Positions 34,204 through 45,649 of a stretch of 64,000 nt of DNA are shown piece by piece (position 1 is the stretch's first letter; every line of letters starts with the position of its first letter). The notes under the pieces are model-generated. The model saw only the letters and a list, made by a program, of their open reading frames with translations, did not search any database and was not told the DNA's origin. Origin of the DNA: Rosa chinensis (lineage: Eukaryota; Streptophyta; Magnoliopsida; Rosales; Rosaceae). Made by a program: the position numbers and the translations under genes. The stretch lies in assembly GCF_002994745.2 (NCBI RefSeq), contig NC_037090.1:8925501-8989500 (forward strand), in the 5' to 3' direction.

Positions 34204-35521
34204 GGGTCCTTGACCCAAAGCACTAAAATGAGCTAAAATTATCCACTTATCCCATCAATAAATTTTTATTCCCACTAATCCAATTTAAAGAGAAATGACT
34301 ATTTTGTCCACTCTCTAATTAAATAACTATAGCTACTGCCACTCTGTATCTCTCTCTCTCTCTAGAAACCAAAATGTCTCTCTCTCTCTATCTCTCTCTG
34401 CAAACACAGTGAAGTAATTGATCCATTGGAAACCGGTGACCTCGATTCCATTATGCTTCCCTGGAGACTTCGATTCATAACCTGAAGGAGAAGACCAGAC
34501 ACTTCTTCAGCGACCCCAACGGCGACGGCTTCCTGCTCCAGAAGCTTCCACCTCTCCGGTACCGCTACAACGACGCCGTCGGCTTCGTCACCATCATTCG
34601 CTCAAATTCGAATGAGTAAGACCGCTTGAGGACGAGATCTCCACAATTGATTTTGTCCTCCCGATATGTGATTTTTTGGTGGTGTTGTTTGTGACATTTC
34701 AGGAGAAATCGATTTGGTGAATATGAGGTTGTACAGTCTGTAGGTGAGCAGCTTGAGTTTGGCACAGTCTCCAGTAGTGTGCTGGATCTGTTGGACGCTT
34801 GGGTGTCCAGAGCAGTTTATGGGTGCCCAAATCAATTTTTTAGGGAAGGAAGGAAAGAAAAAAAAATTGAATGTCTATTGGAGGGCAATGAATGTTTTGA
34901 ATTGATCTAATTTCTTCATTTTTTTTATTTAATCAAAGTTTTATTTGTCTAATTTTAAGAAAATTAGTTCTCATTCAGACGACCGAAAGTTCTATTGAGG
35001 GGCAATAGACGTCTGTTAGGAGGCAATAGAGCTTTTTATTGCCCCTCAATAGATGTCTATTAGGGGGCAATAGATGTCTATTGTCCCTCTATTGGGGTGT
35101 ATTGGGCACAATAGACCTTTCCAGTGAGGTTTTCAAAAAAGTCTGGTGGGCAGCGTCTGGTGACAGTATTCCGGTGAAAGTTGGCCGAAGTCCCGTGACC
35201 AGTGACTGGATTCCGGTGAAAGTTGGCCAGAGTCCAGCAACCGCTGGCCTGATTCCGGCAACCTGTGACCTGAATTAGGCTGTCGGTGACCGGCTCCCGC
35301 GAAGTCTCCTGTGGTTTCTCTCTCTTCCATTTTTTCTCTCTCTCTAAGTAACAAAGTGGTGAGGGTAAAATGGTGTTAAAAAAAAAAAAAAAAAAAAAAC
35401 CCTTAATGGGGTATTAGAGAAGACCTTTTAAGAGTGTTTTGAGTAAGAGAGAATTAAAAAAACTTAATGGGGTAAGCGGGAAAAAAAAATCCCTAGAAAT
35501 GGGGTAAATGGACAAAAACTC
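34204..35521. mobile_element. Second MULE, carrying a possible gene fragment
   Basis: The flanks are a perfect 9-bp TSD ATTTCATTA (34195-34203, 35522-35530). The ends GGGTCCTTGACC and, in reverse complement, GAGTTTTTGTCC are weakly inverted. The interior contains a GC-rich codon-like segment (34449-34619), a run of 'ggcaataga' repeats in both orientations (about 34990-35110), several 'attccggtgaaagttggcc' repeats (35168-35270) and a 20-base A run at about 35380. No transposase. Confidence 0.75.
34449..34619 (+). pseudogene. Captured coding fragment, unidentified
   Basis: A GC-rich open stretch of 56 codons encodes 'LETSIHNLKEKTRHFFSDPN', 'GDGFLLQKLPPLRYRYNDAV' and then a TAA. Base composition differs sharply from the AT-rich surroundings, which suggests capture from a gene exon. 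I do not recognise the family. Confidence 0.4.
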
Positions 35522-35706
35522 ATTTCATTAATCTGTCACGCTCGGCTTATAAACTCCTATGCTAATCCCTAACTCTAAACTGATAAGGGAACTAATAATT
35601 GCTGAGGAGGAAAACCCTCATGCGTTATGAACCAAGTAAATGTTGAACTCTACACAACTAATGAAAATTCACCAAATAACTTTCTTTTAATTTGATTTTT
35701 TTTTTT

Positions 35707-36894
35707 GGGATAAAACTTGTTTAGTCCTTGTACTTTGCCTCTCTCATCGAGTCCCTGACATTCTAATTTAACCTAAAAACTCCCTGACCTCCCAATTTCT
35801 CTCCAATAGGTCCCTTCCGTTAAAATTTTGTCAAATTGGGCTGTTAACTTGCTGACGTGGCAATCCATTCCAAGCCAACTTAGCTCGGTAATAATGAAAT
35901 GTCTAATATACCCCTGTATTCTTTCTCCCTTCCTTTTTCTCCCTTTTAATTTCTTTTATTCCATTTTTTTTCTTTTTCTACCTACCTCCTCCTTCTTCAC
36001 ACCCAAACCCCCATAACCACCACCTTGCTCTCTGTTCGAGCCCAACCACCAATCCGTTTGCTGCTCCAGCCTAAGCACAAACATAAACAATCGAACCTAT
36101 AGTTGAAAATGTATATAGTTAGAAGATCAATAAAGATTTTGATTATGAGAATAACTAGTTTTCTATCTCAATAATCGGGTCAAGACTCCGATGCCATCAT
36201 TCTGTTGACCCACCCCGCCCGTCTTGGCCATATTCACGGCTCTCTCTGCTTCACAACCCTCACATCCACACTCACATTTGCCTCCTCAGTCTCCTCCTGC
36301 CACAACTCAATGACCATCATATCTGCTGCATCGGTAGCGCAATGCCGGCAGGCCAATCCAGATAGATTCGAAACCCCAATTCTTGATCTCCACACCGGAG
36401 GCGAGGGCGGATTCACTAAGAGACAGCGGAGGGAGGTGGCCTCATAGAAGGAGAAGAAGTAATCGATAAGCTCCTCTTGCTTTTGCTCGATGTCCATCTC
36501 TGCACCACTAAGCTAGGTTTTTGCTGGATTTGGTTTCAATTTGGGGAGAGAAATAGATGAGTTGTGGAGTTTGATCGAAATGGGATTAGTGGGTAGAGGA
36601 AGGAGAAGGTAGGTAGAACGAAAAGAAAAAAATAGAATAAAAGAAATTAAAAAGGAAAAAAATGGAAGGGAGAAAGAATACATAGGTATATTAGATATTT
36701 CACCATTACTGAGCTGAGTTGGAGTGGAATGGATTGTTATGTCAGCAAGTTAACGGCTCAATTTGATGGAATCTTAACGGAATGGACCTATTAGAGGGAA
36801 ATTGGGAGGTCAGAAAATTTTAAGATTAAACTAGAACGTCAGGGACAAAAACGATGAGAAAGACAAATTATAAGGACTAAACAGATTTTCCCCC
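35707..36894. mobile_element. Third MULE-like element with ~230-280-bp terminal inverted repeats
   Basis: Left arm 35707-35935 and right arm about 36660-36894 are inverted copies of each other: 'ctgtttagtccttgtactt', 'gtccctgacattctaa', 'ctgacctcccaatttc', 'gttaacttgctgac' and others recur with small changes. Both ends abut T runs (11 and 8 T), so the TSD cannot be defined. The core has a minus-strand open frame (36234-36497) starting MDIEQKQEELIDYFFSFYEA that may be a captured fragment; unidentified. Confidence 0.75.
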
Positions 36895-37297
36895 TTTTTT
36901 TTCTTTCAGTCAAATCAAATCGATTCATCATTCAACTAAAGTCAGAATGATCATTATATATCCTCCTACTTTTATTAATAGACAATCAAGAAGATTTGGT
37001 TCGCAGAACTAGGTCTACTCATTGAAACATTCGACGCTTAATTATTTCAAACAAGCCTATTAAACTATGAAATATAAACATGGTACATAGACCCACCATA
37101 AACATAAAGAACATAATTGTGATTAGTTAATCCTCCTGGATTCCAAATGTGATACCCTAGATAACCAGAGTCCCTCAGTTTGGTCCATAAAATGGGCCCA
37201 AATCAAAGAAAGCATCCAAATTGTTTTGGACACCCAGCTTATTTTGGGCCCTTAACACTTAGGCATCAATGTGATTTAGGCTCTCTACCAGAAGAGG

Positions 37298-37502
37298 GCA
37301 CCCTCCCTCTTGCATCACTGGAGTTCACCATCGTAACCCGCTCCTCGACTGCACGATCTACAAGGAGCATGGAGTCTCCCTATAGTGGGCAGCGAAGTGT
37401 CTGAGCACTCCACCGAAAGTGGGCACCCTCCCTCTTGCATCACCGAAGTTAACCGTCCTAACCCGCTTCTCGGCTGCACGATCTACAGGGAGCATGTAGT
37501 GT
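37298..37502. repeat. Tandem duplication, ~122-bp period
   Basis: 'gggcaccctccctcttgcat' with the following ~60 bases ('caccg..gtt.accgtc.taacccgct.ctcg.ctgcacgatctaca.ggagcatg') occurs at 37298 and 37421 with a few substitutions. The second copy runs up to the solo LTR. Confidence 0.75.
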
Positions 37503-37509
37503 CTCGAAG

Positions 37510-40322
37510 TGTCACGCCCCTGATTTTTACAACAATAAAAATCGATATATATAATCCCATAATTATACATGCGTGAATATTCAGTCATCAATACAAATAC
37601 CTGGAACATCTTTCCCTTAAAACAAGTACTTACTGATACACTGAATCATCCAAGATAACATACACTCGCTCCACAGAGTTATATATTATACAAATTTACG
37701 AATTTAATTGTCATCACAATAAAACGTAAATGCTCCTCAGAGCTTACTGCATAGCGGAAGTCATATATTGGCAAAGCCAACAAAAATTGCTTCCTACCCG
37801 TTCTGCTGCCAACAAGCTCCTTCAGCTTCAGCCACGATTTTTCTGACCTGCAGGATTAGCCCCTACACCATTTACAATGGTGCACCGGGGTTGCCAAACA
37901 ACAAACCCGGTAAGCTTCTTCAAGCTCGTATGAGTAACTCATGAACATCAATCAACAACTCACATCAATCTACTTAAGGAAACATGCAGCCATGAATCCT
38001 TCTAACGTTTCATATCCTTTCCATAGAAAGGACAACATGAGTCACCACTATGACCCTGCTTTATTTGCTAACTTAACCATCAAGTAGCAATTCAAGTCTC
38101 ATCTAGACAATTAAAGAAGAATGCCATCTGAACTCTCCTTTAAGCCGCGAACCTATGAGTCTCAAGCAACCTCTACTGTTACTCCCATAAGCTATCATGG
38201 CAGATAAACTAGAACTCTATTGAAATTGTAATCACTCGTCCTAACCAGAACGTGATTACCTACTTCCTGCCTTGATCACCATCTGCGATCTATCACCATC
38301 TGTGATCTGTCACCATCTGAGACATATGATTTCAGACTCCGTCTAGTCAGGAAATCAACATCAAGGTCGCCATCTGCAACCTGCCACCATCTGTGACCTA
38401 TAATCATTAGACCCTATCTGGTCTCAGCTCAACCATTGATCACCATCTGTGATTCATGATCTTCAGACCCCATCTGGTCATGAAGTCAAACATCAAGGTT
38501 ACCATCTGCAACCTGTTACTATCTATGATCTATCACCATCTGTGACGTAAGATCTTCTTAGACCCTATCTGGTCTTAAGGTCAACGTTAAGTAAGTCGCA
38601 TCTGACCTAAAAACGTTACAAGCACCTAGCTTCGGCTTTCCTAATCCTTGCTCACCATCTGTGACCCTTGGTACAAAGACCAATACATCTAAAATGAGTC
38701 ACGCTTGACTCAAAATATAACATTAATGCTTAATACTTTTCAAACAATAGAAACATCTTTTCTATAATATCGTTTCCTGAAAAGTCACATTTAACAATAA
38801 TATGAACACCATCATGCATATTATTATTCATCACAATCATTCACAAGGATATATATATATTTCATCTAAATATATATATGTAGTCATTCGCTCAGGAATG
38901 CCTACTAATACCAACTATAGTTTGCAGTTAAATGATTAACGCCAAAACAATAATGGTACTTCTGTTCATAAAGGTCCTTGTGAGATTTACTCACCTTGAA
39001 CTCCTGCTGCGTCTTCAATATAGAACCGAACCAAAACTATCACCAACCACACGTCTGAATACTTCGTCAAGTACCTAATCACATATGGTTCCAACTTAGT
39101 AATGATTCACATTTGTTTTAAGTTCGAAACCCCTGTTTTTGAACTAAAAACCCCAAAGTGGTGCCAATCGAGGCAAAACCACATCCGAGACCTCCCAAAG
39201 TCTTCGGAATACGTCCACGATCGATGTGACCAAACCACAAGTCGATCGGACGCTCATATCTTCACGGATCGAATAAATTCACCGATATGAAACGGCAAAA
39301 ATCATAACAAATCCATTCGAACTCCAAAATTTGCATATTATATATCGAAACGCTCGTATCGACGAGTAGAACATATATAATACCAAAAACAGTTCCTTAA
39401 GTGGCCGGAACGCCGCCGGAACGCCACCACAGACGGTGGTGCACCGCCACCGGCCAAAAACTCATTATTTCACAAAACTCCCAACATCAAAAAGCTTCAT
39501 CTAAGCATGCTTGTGAACTTTCATAACTGGATCGAAGTCAGAAAACAAGCTTAAGGGATCGAAAACTACCTCACAAGGCGTGAATAGTAATCCAATCGGT
39601 GTTGATCGAATTTTCACGTAAACCGGTCGAAACAAACACCAAGGATCGACCAGGGAGCTTGTTCTGAACTCAACCCAAGAAGCCTGAAGCCACGAGGTCG
39701 CCGGAGTTGTGTTTTCCGGCCGGGTCCGAAAACACAAGGCTGCACCACCTTGCAGCGCCGCCGTGGAGAAGAATCGTCGATAGAGAGCACCAGAGGGACG
39801 ACCAGACGGCGGAGGCGATCCTGTCTGGCCAAGTTTCACGGCCGGAGACCGCCGCAGTCGGCCGGAAAAGTCGGGTCGGATCGGCCGGGTTCGGGTCGGG
39901 TCAGGCGGAAAACTTCGATACTGAGGGAGAGGACGAGAGAGAAGAGAGAGAGGGTATTATTTCCGAAAACGGAAATGAGGAAAAATGAAAGTATTTTTCT
40001 GATTTTTCCTATATATACCAAAATGGAAACTTCTTTCCATAGCCATAACTTCCTCATACGAACTCCGATTTACACGTTCCGCATGTCCACGAACTCGTAT
40101 CGACGCGCTCTACAACTTTCGTGAAGGAAATTTTCCGAAAATCCCAATATATAAAAAGTCAAACTTCACACGACCCCCTAAACTGTGAAATTCAAATATT
40201 TATACGTACGAAAAACATTCCACTCTACATACAACCTACGAATAAAGCATAATAACAATTATTCGTACAACTGGTCCATTATTAATTACCAAAATTACAT
40301 AACGAAAATCCAGGTCATCACA
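37510..40322 (-). repeat. Solo LTR, Gypsy (Tekay/Del-like), 2.8 kb
   Basis: The block begins TGTCACGCCCCTGA, ends GGTCATCACA and is flanked by a perfect 5-bp TSD CGAAG (37505-37509, 40323-40327). On the minus strand it reads TGTGATGACC...GGGGCGTGACA, the form I know from long Tekay-type LTRs. No internal second LTR and no gag/pol were seen, so it is a solo LTR left by LTR-LTR recombination. Short open frames inside are shadows of GC-rich stretches (39400-39950). Confidence 0.8.
38275..38670. repeat. Short imperfect repeats 'caccatctgtga' inside the solo LTR
   Basis: The phrase 'accatctg[tc][ga]a[tc]c' recurs about ten times, alternating with 'gaccc[ct]atctggtc' phrases that appear about four times. 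This forms an irregular higher-order repeat of roughly 100 bases. Confidence 0.65.
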
Positions 40323-40327
40323 CGAAG

Positions 40328-41000
40328 CCACCTCCACAGAACTGAACTCCGAGCCATATGTCTCCACCGTCATTGCTAATCCGAAACTCACTCCTAAAAC
40401 AGGGCACCAAACCATCGCTAAAAGCGTAGCTCCGTTGCTTTAAGTGTCTATCCAAAGTCGAACCAAAGTCGCTCTCTCCGCCACCCTTAGATCTATCAAG
40501 CCTCTTCGTTCTTCACATGTCTCAGAGGTCGTGGTTCCAACTGCCGCATCACCTGTCAGAGATCGGCCAAAACATACGTTACCGATAATTTGAGGACTTT
40601 AGTTTGCCTTTACTTGACTAAAGCCTCCACCCTAACTTAGCGAAGCCCTCATGCATGAGAAACTCGCCCCCAACACGAGTGTCTTCAGAGCAACGAGATA
40701 TGACAACCACAAGGCCAGATGCCAAAGCAGGTTAGATATTGGCCTAGCCAAACCAATCTTAGATGGCTGCAACGAAGCAGTGAGAGACAAAGAGAGCAAT
40801 TTCGTCAGGGATTGGCGTTGCTCTCTGTTGATAGAGCCCGAAGTCAAGGAGCCTAGGGTTTAGGAGGAGTTGAGACCCCATAAGATTTTGAGAAATTGAG
40901 GAATATTAGTTGGAGGATAATTGCCTTTTGCTTTGAAATATGAACTTCATTAACTCAAAAATAACACAATGATTGGGGACATTTTCATAATCAAAGAGCA
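40328..41000. other. Intergenic, no gene recognised
   Basis: The segment 40330-40880 is GC-richer and codon-like in short stretches on both strands, but I find no domain. It may be a remnant of an older element that the solo LTR entered. Confidence 0.4.
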
Positions 41001-41357
41001 AATTTCATTTTAACTCTCTAACCTTTACGCTGTAAATTATATGTGCGCTCCTTGCACTTTTGATTTCATCACAGGTGCCTCTATAGTTATCAATTTTAAT
41101 CAATCTTGTTCAAACCGTAGTTTTTTTGCAGTGTATTTTGAAATTATAGTCACTTATGATATAACTTCTCATGCCACACAGTACAAGAGAGCCTAATAGA
41201 GATACATTTTCAGTTTACAAAATATTCAGACGAAAAAACTAATGATTGTATATGATTGATTAAATTGGAGAGTACAAGGATACATATGATAAAATTAAAA
41301 GTGCAAGTCCAAAATTAATTTAAGGTGTAAAAAGTATGAAGGTGAAATGAAATTGAA
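41001..41357. mobile_element. Foldback MITE
   Basis: The two ~110-bp arms are imperfect inverted copies. The left reads 'aatttcatttt..', 'ttgcacttttgatttcatca', 'caattttaatcaatc'; the right in reverse complement reads 'aatttcatttc..', 'ttgcacttttaattttatca', 'caatttaatcaatc'. The end points are approximate and no clear TSD is visible next to the A-rich right flank. Confidence 0.55.
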
Positions 41358-41937
41358 AAAAAAAAAAACCCTCTTTTTTATTTCATTATTGATGAATTTT
41401 TAATTAGAAACAAGTCAATATCAAAAGAATAGAACAATAATACTCCAAAAATAGTTCGTGGAGTTGGTAATTCAGGTCAAGAACATACATTCGTTAAGTA
41501 ATTGATCTCATCACATAACATGGTTAAACTTACCGACAAAGATACAAAAAGAAATAATGTTAATTCTTACATCATTCATAAAGCATCACTCGCATAGAAA
41601 ATTTTCACTGACATTAGCACACAAATACAAAACGTTACGGTCTCATCCATGACCAAAGCACCCCCGCGCAACAGAAATGGTCACATACTCACAACGACTC
41701 TTCTTTTAACGCGTTAGTTTTTTTGCCTGGAATTAGAAAGTCAAGACATTGCTACATGTAATCGTCTTCTTCTTCTTTTTTAACCGTAGCTCTGTGCTGA
41801 ATTAAAAGTTTTTAAGCGTTAAAACCAAAACAAACTACAGATCAACGTGGAGTCCTGTGAACCCCACCGTACGTTATCCAAACCAGGCGACAGCAGCAGC
41901 AGTTTGAAAAGAACAAACAATGACCAAATCTCAACTG

Positions 41938-41945
41938 CCACGTGG
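41938..41945. promoter_or_regulatory. G-box / ABRE-type site upstream of the CIPK gene
   Basis: The palindrome CCACGTGG contains the CACGTG G-box core bound by bZIP and bHLH factors, including ABA-responsive bZIPs. It lies about 110 bp before the TATA box and about 390 bp before the CIPK start. Its role here is inferred from position only. Confidence 0.45.
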
Positions 41946-42050
41946 TTGGCCGCAATTCCTTTTGCGCAGGTCCCAATTTTTTTCAGGAAGGAACAGTAAA
42001 CTAACTTTAAGGCGTGTACTTTACCGAGTTTAGCGTGTCCGCCCACTCCC

Positions 42051-42062
42051 TTTATATATAAG
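42051..42062 (+). promoter_or_regulatory. TATA box of the CIPK gene
   Basis: TTTATATATAAG lies 266 bp upstream of the ATG. Transcription would start near 42085-42095, giving a ~240-base 5' UTR that contains a CT-rich stretch and an A-rich run. Confidence 0.65.
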
Positions 42063-42327
42063 CCTCCCTCTGCCAGACCAACTCCTATTTATAATCACAA
42101 TTTCCAGTCTCTCCTCCAAAAAAAAAAAAAGAAAAAAAAAAAATTCGTACTCGTATTCGTATAAACAACCTAATCCCATTCTAAAACACCATCCTCTTGT
42201 TTCAACAACTTTTCTGTTCGCCAACAGATTGTTTGGTTGGGTTCGGCCTCAAAAGTCGGAGAAACCGAGGCTCGCATTTGCCAGTCTCAGTAGGGATATG
42301 GGGGATTCGTTATTCTGAATCGAATCC

Positions 42328-43635
42328 ATGCCTGAGATCGAGGTCGTCTCCGACGCCGCCTCAGAAGCCAACTCGGAGGAGGGCGGCGGCGCCTTGTTCG
42401 GGAAATATGAGCTGGGGAAGCTCCTCGGCCGCGGCGCATTCGCCAAGGTCTACCACGGGCGTGACGTCGGCAACGGGCGGAGCGTGGCGATCAAGGCGGT
42501 GAGCAAGCAGAAGGTGCTCAAGGGAGGCTTCACGGCGAACGTGAAGCGCGAGATCTCGATCATGCGGCGGCTGCAGCACCCGCACATCGTGAAGCTCTAT
42601 GAGGTGTTGGCGACGAAAACCAAGATCTATTTCATCATGGAGTTCGCGAAAGGCGGCGAGTTGTTCGGGAAGATATCCAAGGGGAGGTTCAGCGAGGATC
42701 TCAGCCGTCGGTACTTCCAGCAGCTGATCTCCGCCGTCGGATACTGCCACTCCCGCGGCGTGTTCCACCGCGATTTGAAGCCGGAGAATTTGCTGTTGGA
42801 TGAGAATTGGAATTTGAAGGTCTCGGATTTCGGACTCTCCGCCGTGACGGAGCAGATCCGACCCGACGGGCTTCTCCACACTCTCTGCGGCACCCCCGCC
42901 TACGTGGCGCCGGAGATTCTCGCAAAGAAAGGCTACGACGGCGCCAAGGTGGACATATGGTCGTGCGGCATCATACTCTTTGTTCTCAACGCCGGTTACT
43001 TGCCGTTCAACGACCCCAATCTGATGGTAATGTACCGGAAAATTTACAAAGGAGAGTTTCGCTTTCCGAGGTGGACGTCGCCTGACCTGAAACGCTTGAT
43101 TACGCGCCTGCTGGACACGAACGTCGAGACGAGGATCACCGTCGACGAGATTATCAAGGACCCTTGGTTCAGTGTGGGTTACAGGGACGTGAAGTTTCAC
43201 CTGGAGGACTTCAACATGAAAGAGTGGAGAGACGAGGACAGCGACACGCCGTTGAACGCCTTCGACCTGATATCATTCTCCTCCGGCTTCGACATCTCGG
43301 GGCTGTTCCGGAAGCCGGAAATCTCCGACTGCGGGGAGCGGTTCGTGTCGGCGGAGACGCCGGAGAGGATCATCCAGAAGGTGGAGGAGGTGGCATTGGC
43401 GGAGGGCATGACGGTGATGGAGAAGAAGAGCTGGGGGGCAAAGCTGGCGGGGCAGAATGGTAATTTGATCGTCGCCATTGGGATTTACCGGTTAACGGAG
43501 AAGCTGGTGGTGGTGGAGTTGAACAAGCGGGAAAGAATAGCGGAGAATTGCCAGCAGCAAATATGGAAAGACAAGCTGAGGCCGCAGCTGTCGTGTCTGA
43601 TATACAAACCGGAAGAAAAAGTCTCCGGTGAATAA
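42328..43635 (+). CDS. CIPK: CBL-interacting protein kinase (CIPK/SnRK3), intronless
   Basis: A single open frame of 435 residues, the normal CIPK length, encodes a calcium-signalling Ser/Thr kinase that is activated when CBL calcium sensors bind its NAF motif. The kinase domain spans ~27-281: glycine loop LGRGAFAKV (33-41), Lys56, HRD 147-149, DFG 167-169, APE 194-196, with an activation loop ending '[14 protein letters not shown]'. The NAF/FISL motif [18 protein letters not shown] is at 310-327, followed by a phosphatase-interaction region (~340-395). All catalytic residues are present. The ATG chosen gives the usual short N-terminal tail before FGKYELG. Lack of introns places it in the intronless CIPK clade; the sequence looks closest to the CIPK11/14 group, but the exact orthologue is not proven. 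High GC compared with the surroundings. Confidence 0.96.
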   Translation: MPEIEVVSDAASEANSEEGGGALFGKYELGKLLGRGAFAKVYHGRDVGNGRSVAIKAVSKQKVLKGGFTANVKREISIMRRLQHPHIVKLYEVLATKTKIYFIMEFAKGGELFGKISKGRFSEDLSRRYFQQLISAVGYCHSRGVFHRDLKPENLLLDENWNLKVSDFGLSAVTEQIRPDGLLHTLCGTPAYVAPEILAKKGYDGAKVDIWSCGIILFVLNAGYLPFNDPNLMVMYRKIYKGEFRFPRWTSPDLKRLITRLLDTNVETRITVDEIIKDPWFSVGYRDVKFHLEDFNMKEWRDEDSDTPLNAFDLISFSSGFDISGLFRKPEISDCGERFVSAETPERIIQKVEEVALAEGMTVMEKKSWGAKLAGQNGNLIVAIGIYRLTEKLVVVELNKRERIAENCQQQIWKDKLRPQLSCLIYKPEEKVSGE

Positions 43636-43741
43636 CAGAAAAGCTCAATCATGGAGTTTTGGGTAATAATAATATTACAATATGGGGCATTGTCCGGAGA
43701 AACTGAACGGAAGAAGAACATTCATTATCATTGACCGGGTT

Positions 43742-44368
43742 CTTTGTACTAGTTTTTGTCCCGGATTTTGACAAAATGAGTGAAAAGGGAAAGTTTCTCA
43801 AAATCTGTACATACATTTTTATTGTCACCATCGTTATTCTCTCATCGGATCCATCAATACATATGGGGATATCTATCTCTAAGAACTTGCTCAGCAGATT
43901 TGGCTTTCGTTAGATTTTTTCCGAAAACAACACATGCTCCGGCATATGGTATGTTTTTCTGGTATTGGTAATCAAAGTAGGCAATTAGCAAATCGGAGTA
44001 TCAGACGAATAACACACAGAAGGTAAAGACAGTAATGCAGTAACCTATGGTAATTGAAGAAGACAAATCAGACGTCCCATGAAAGGACAAAAAAAAACAG
44101 TTATAGGGGGGGGGGGGGGACCTTTAATTTTTAATGTGAAAGCTTAGCCGTGCAACATAGTGATTTTGACATATTTATTGACAGCATTATTATTAGATTA
44201 AAATGCAGATAGACTAGAATAATACAAATATTTGACATTTTGTTTTGGTAAATTAGAAATTCACACGTTTTGATCTCATTGAATTGAGACGTGTTTGGTT
44301 CTACCGACAAAACTTAAACCAAAAACATATTGTGCTTTGAGCTAAGTCTAAAAAAGAAACATATTGCT
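43742..44368. repeat. CIPK 3'-flank duplication, copy 1
   Basis: This ~625-bp segment just after the CIPK stop is repeated in the same orientation at 45111-45643. Shared stretches include 'acatatggggatatctatct', 'aacacatgctccgg', 'aaaatgcagatagactagaa' and 'gacattttgttttggtaaat'. It contains a run of 14 G at about 44107. Confidence 0.8.
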
Positions 44369-44693
44369 TAGGGGTCATCATGGGCTGGGCTAGAACTGGC
44401 CCTACCCTAAATTTTAGGGCTTAGGGTCGGGTCTAGTCAAAGTTAATAAAATTTAGGGCTGGGTAGGGTCTGGCCGGAGCTTAAATATGTTAACCCTTAC
44501 AGGCCCCAAAAACCCCATCCGTTAGGGCAGAAAGGGTCGGGTTGGGGCGGTTGGGCAGACCTTCCGAATAGGGCCGAAATGGACCAAAAATGGCCTTATT
44601 TTGTTTAATATATATATATATATATATCTATTATTATTTTTTCCTCAAAATGTGGACATATTGTTTTTTGTTAATCATATTTAATACAAGACT

Positions 44694-44729
<36 letters not shown>

Positions 44730-45096
44730 CACATAAATTAACTTATAACATTTATTAATTTAGTTAAGGTAATTATATTCAATTAATTATTTCTCTAAAT
44801 CTCCCAATATTAATTGTTGTGAAACAAAGAAAATAAAAATTAAAGAAAACAAAGCCTATGTAATAGAAAATAATAAAAATAATATATAAATTTTAGGGTT
44901 GGGCCGGGTAGGGCTTGGTCCTTACTGGCTCAATCGGGCCTGGCCGTAGGGTAGGGCCGGGCTTCATTTGCATGACCCTTACCCTACCCTATTTGAGAAA
45001 GGGTAGGGCCGACCCGTCCTAATGCAATGGCCGGGTCGGCCTTCTGCCCTACGGGTCGGGCGAGTTTAGGACCGAACGGCTAAATGATGAGGCCTA
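44369..45096. mobile_element. hAT-like element inserted beside the flank duplication
   Basis: The ends TAGGGGTCATCATG and, in reverse complement, TAGGCCTCATCAT are inverted. The left flank is ATATTGCT (44361-44368); the right flank is ATATTATTGCT, which is the same octamer with three extra bases. The second flank copy shows the empty-site order 'attgctattt'. The arms are filled with 'ggtagggc' and 'gggtcggg' motifs. AT and CA microsatellites lie in the core. No transposase. Confidence 0.65.
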
Positions 45097-45110
45097 ATAT
45101 TATTGCTATT

Positions 45111-45643
45111 TGTACCTTGTTTTTGTCCAGGAATTTGACAAAATAAGAGGAAAGGGAAAGTTTTTATTGCTACAATCGTTATTCTCTCGTTCACCCATTC
45201 ATACATATGGGGATATCTATCTATCCAAGAACTTGCTTAGTAGATTTTTCTTTCATTAGATTCTTTTTGAAAATAACACATGCTCCGGAATATGATATGG
45301 TTATTTGATAATGGTAATTGAAATACTATATCCGACTGATAACACAAAGAAGGAAAAGACAGTAATGTAGTAACCTATTGCAACCAAAAAACGCACATGA
45401 GACGTCTCATGAACTAACTTTCATTTTTAAGTTAATGTTGCTTAGATGCTTTTGACATGATTATTGACGGCATTATTACTAGTTTAAAATGCAGATAGAC
45501 TAGAATAATGCAAATTTGACATTTTGTTTTGGTAAATTTATAATTCACAAGTCTTGATCTCAATGACTTAGACGTGTTTGGTTAAGAACTAGAACCAAAA
45601 CAAACTGTATACTTGAGCTTAGTTTGCAAAAGAAACCAGATTG
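45111..45643. repeat. CIPK 3'-flank duplication, copy 2
   Basis: Second copy of 43742-44368, shortened by small deletions and visibly diverged. Together the copies are a tandem duplication of non-coding DNA, with a hAT element inserted at the join. Confidence 0.8.
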
Positions 45644-45649
45644 CTATTT

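Noticed and set aside
38275..38670. CRISPR-like spaced repeats ('caccatctgtga')
   Set aside because: Eukaryotic DNA, irregular spacing and diverged repeats inside an LTR; not a CRISPR array.
42361..43200. 279-codon minus-strand open frame
   Set aside because: Antisense shadow of the GC-rich CIPK kinase domain.
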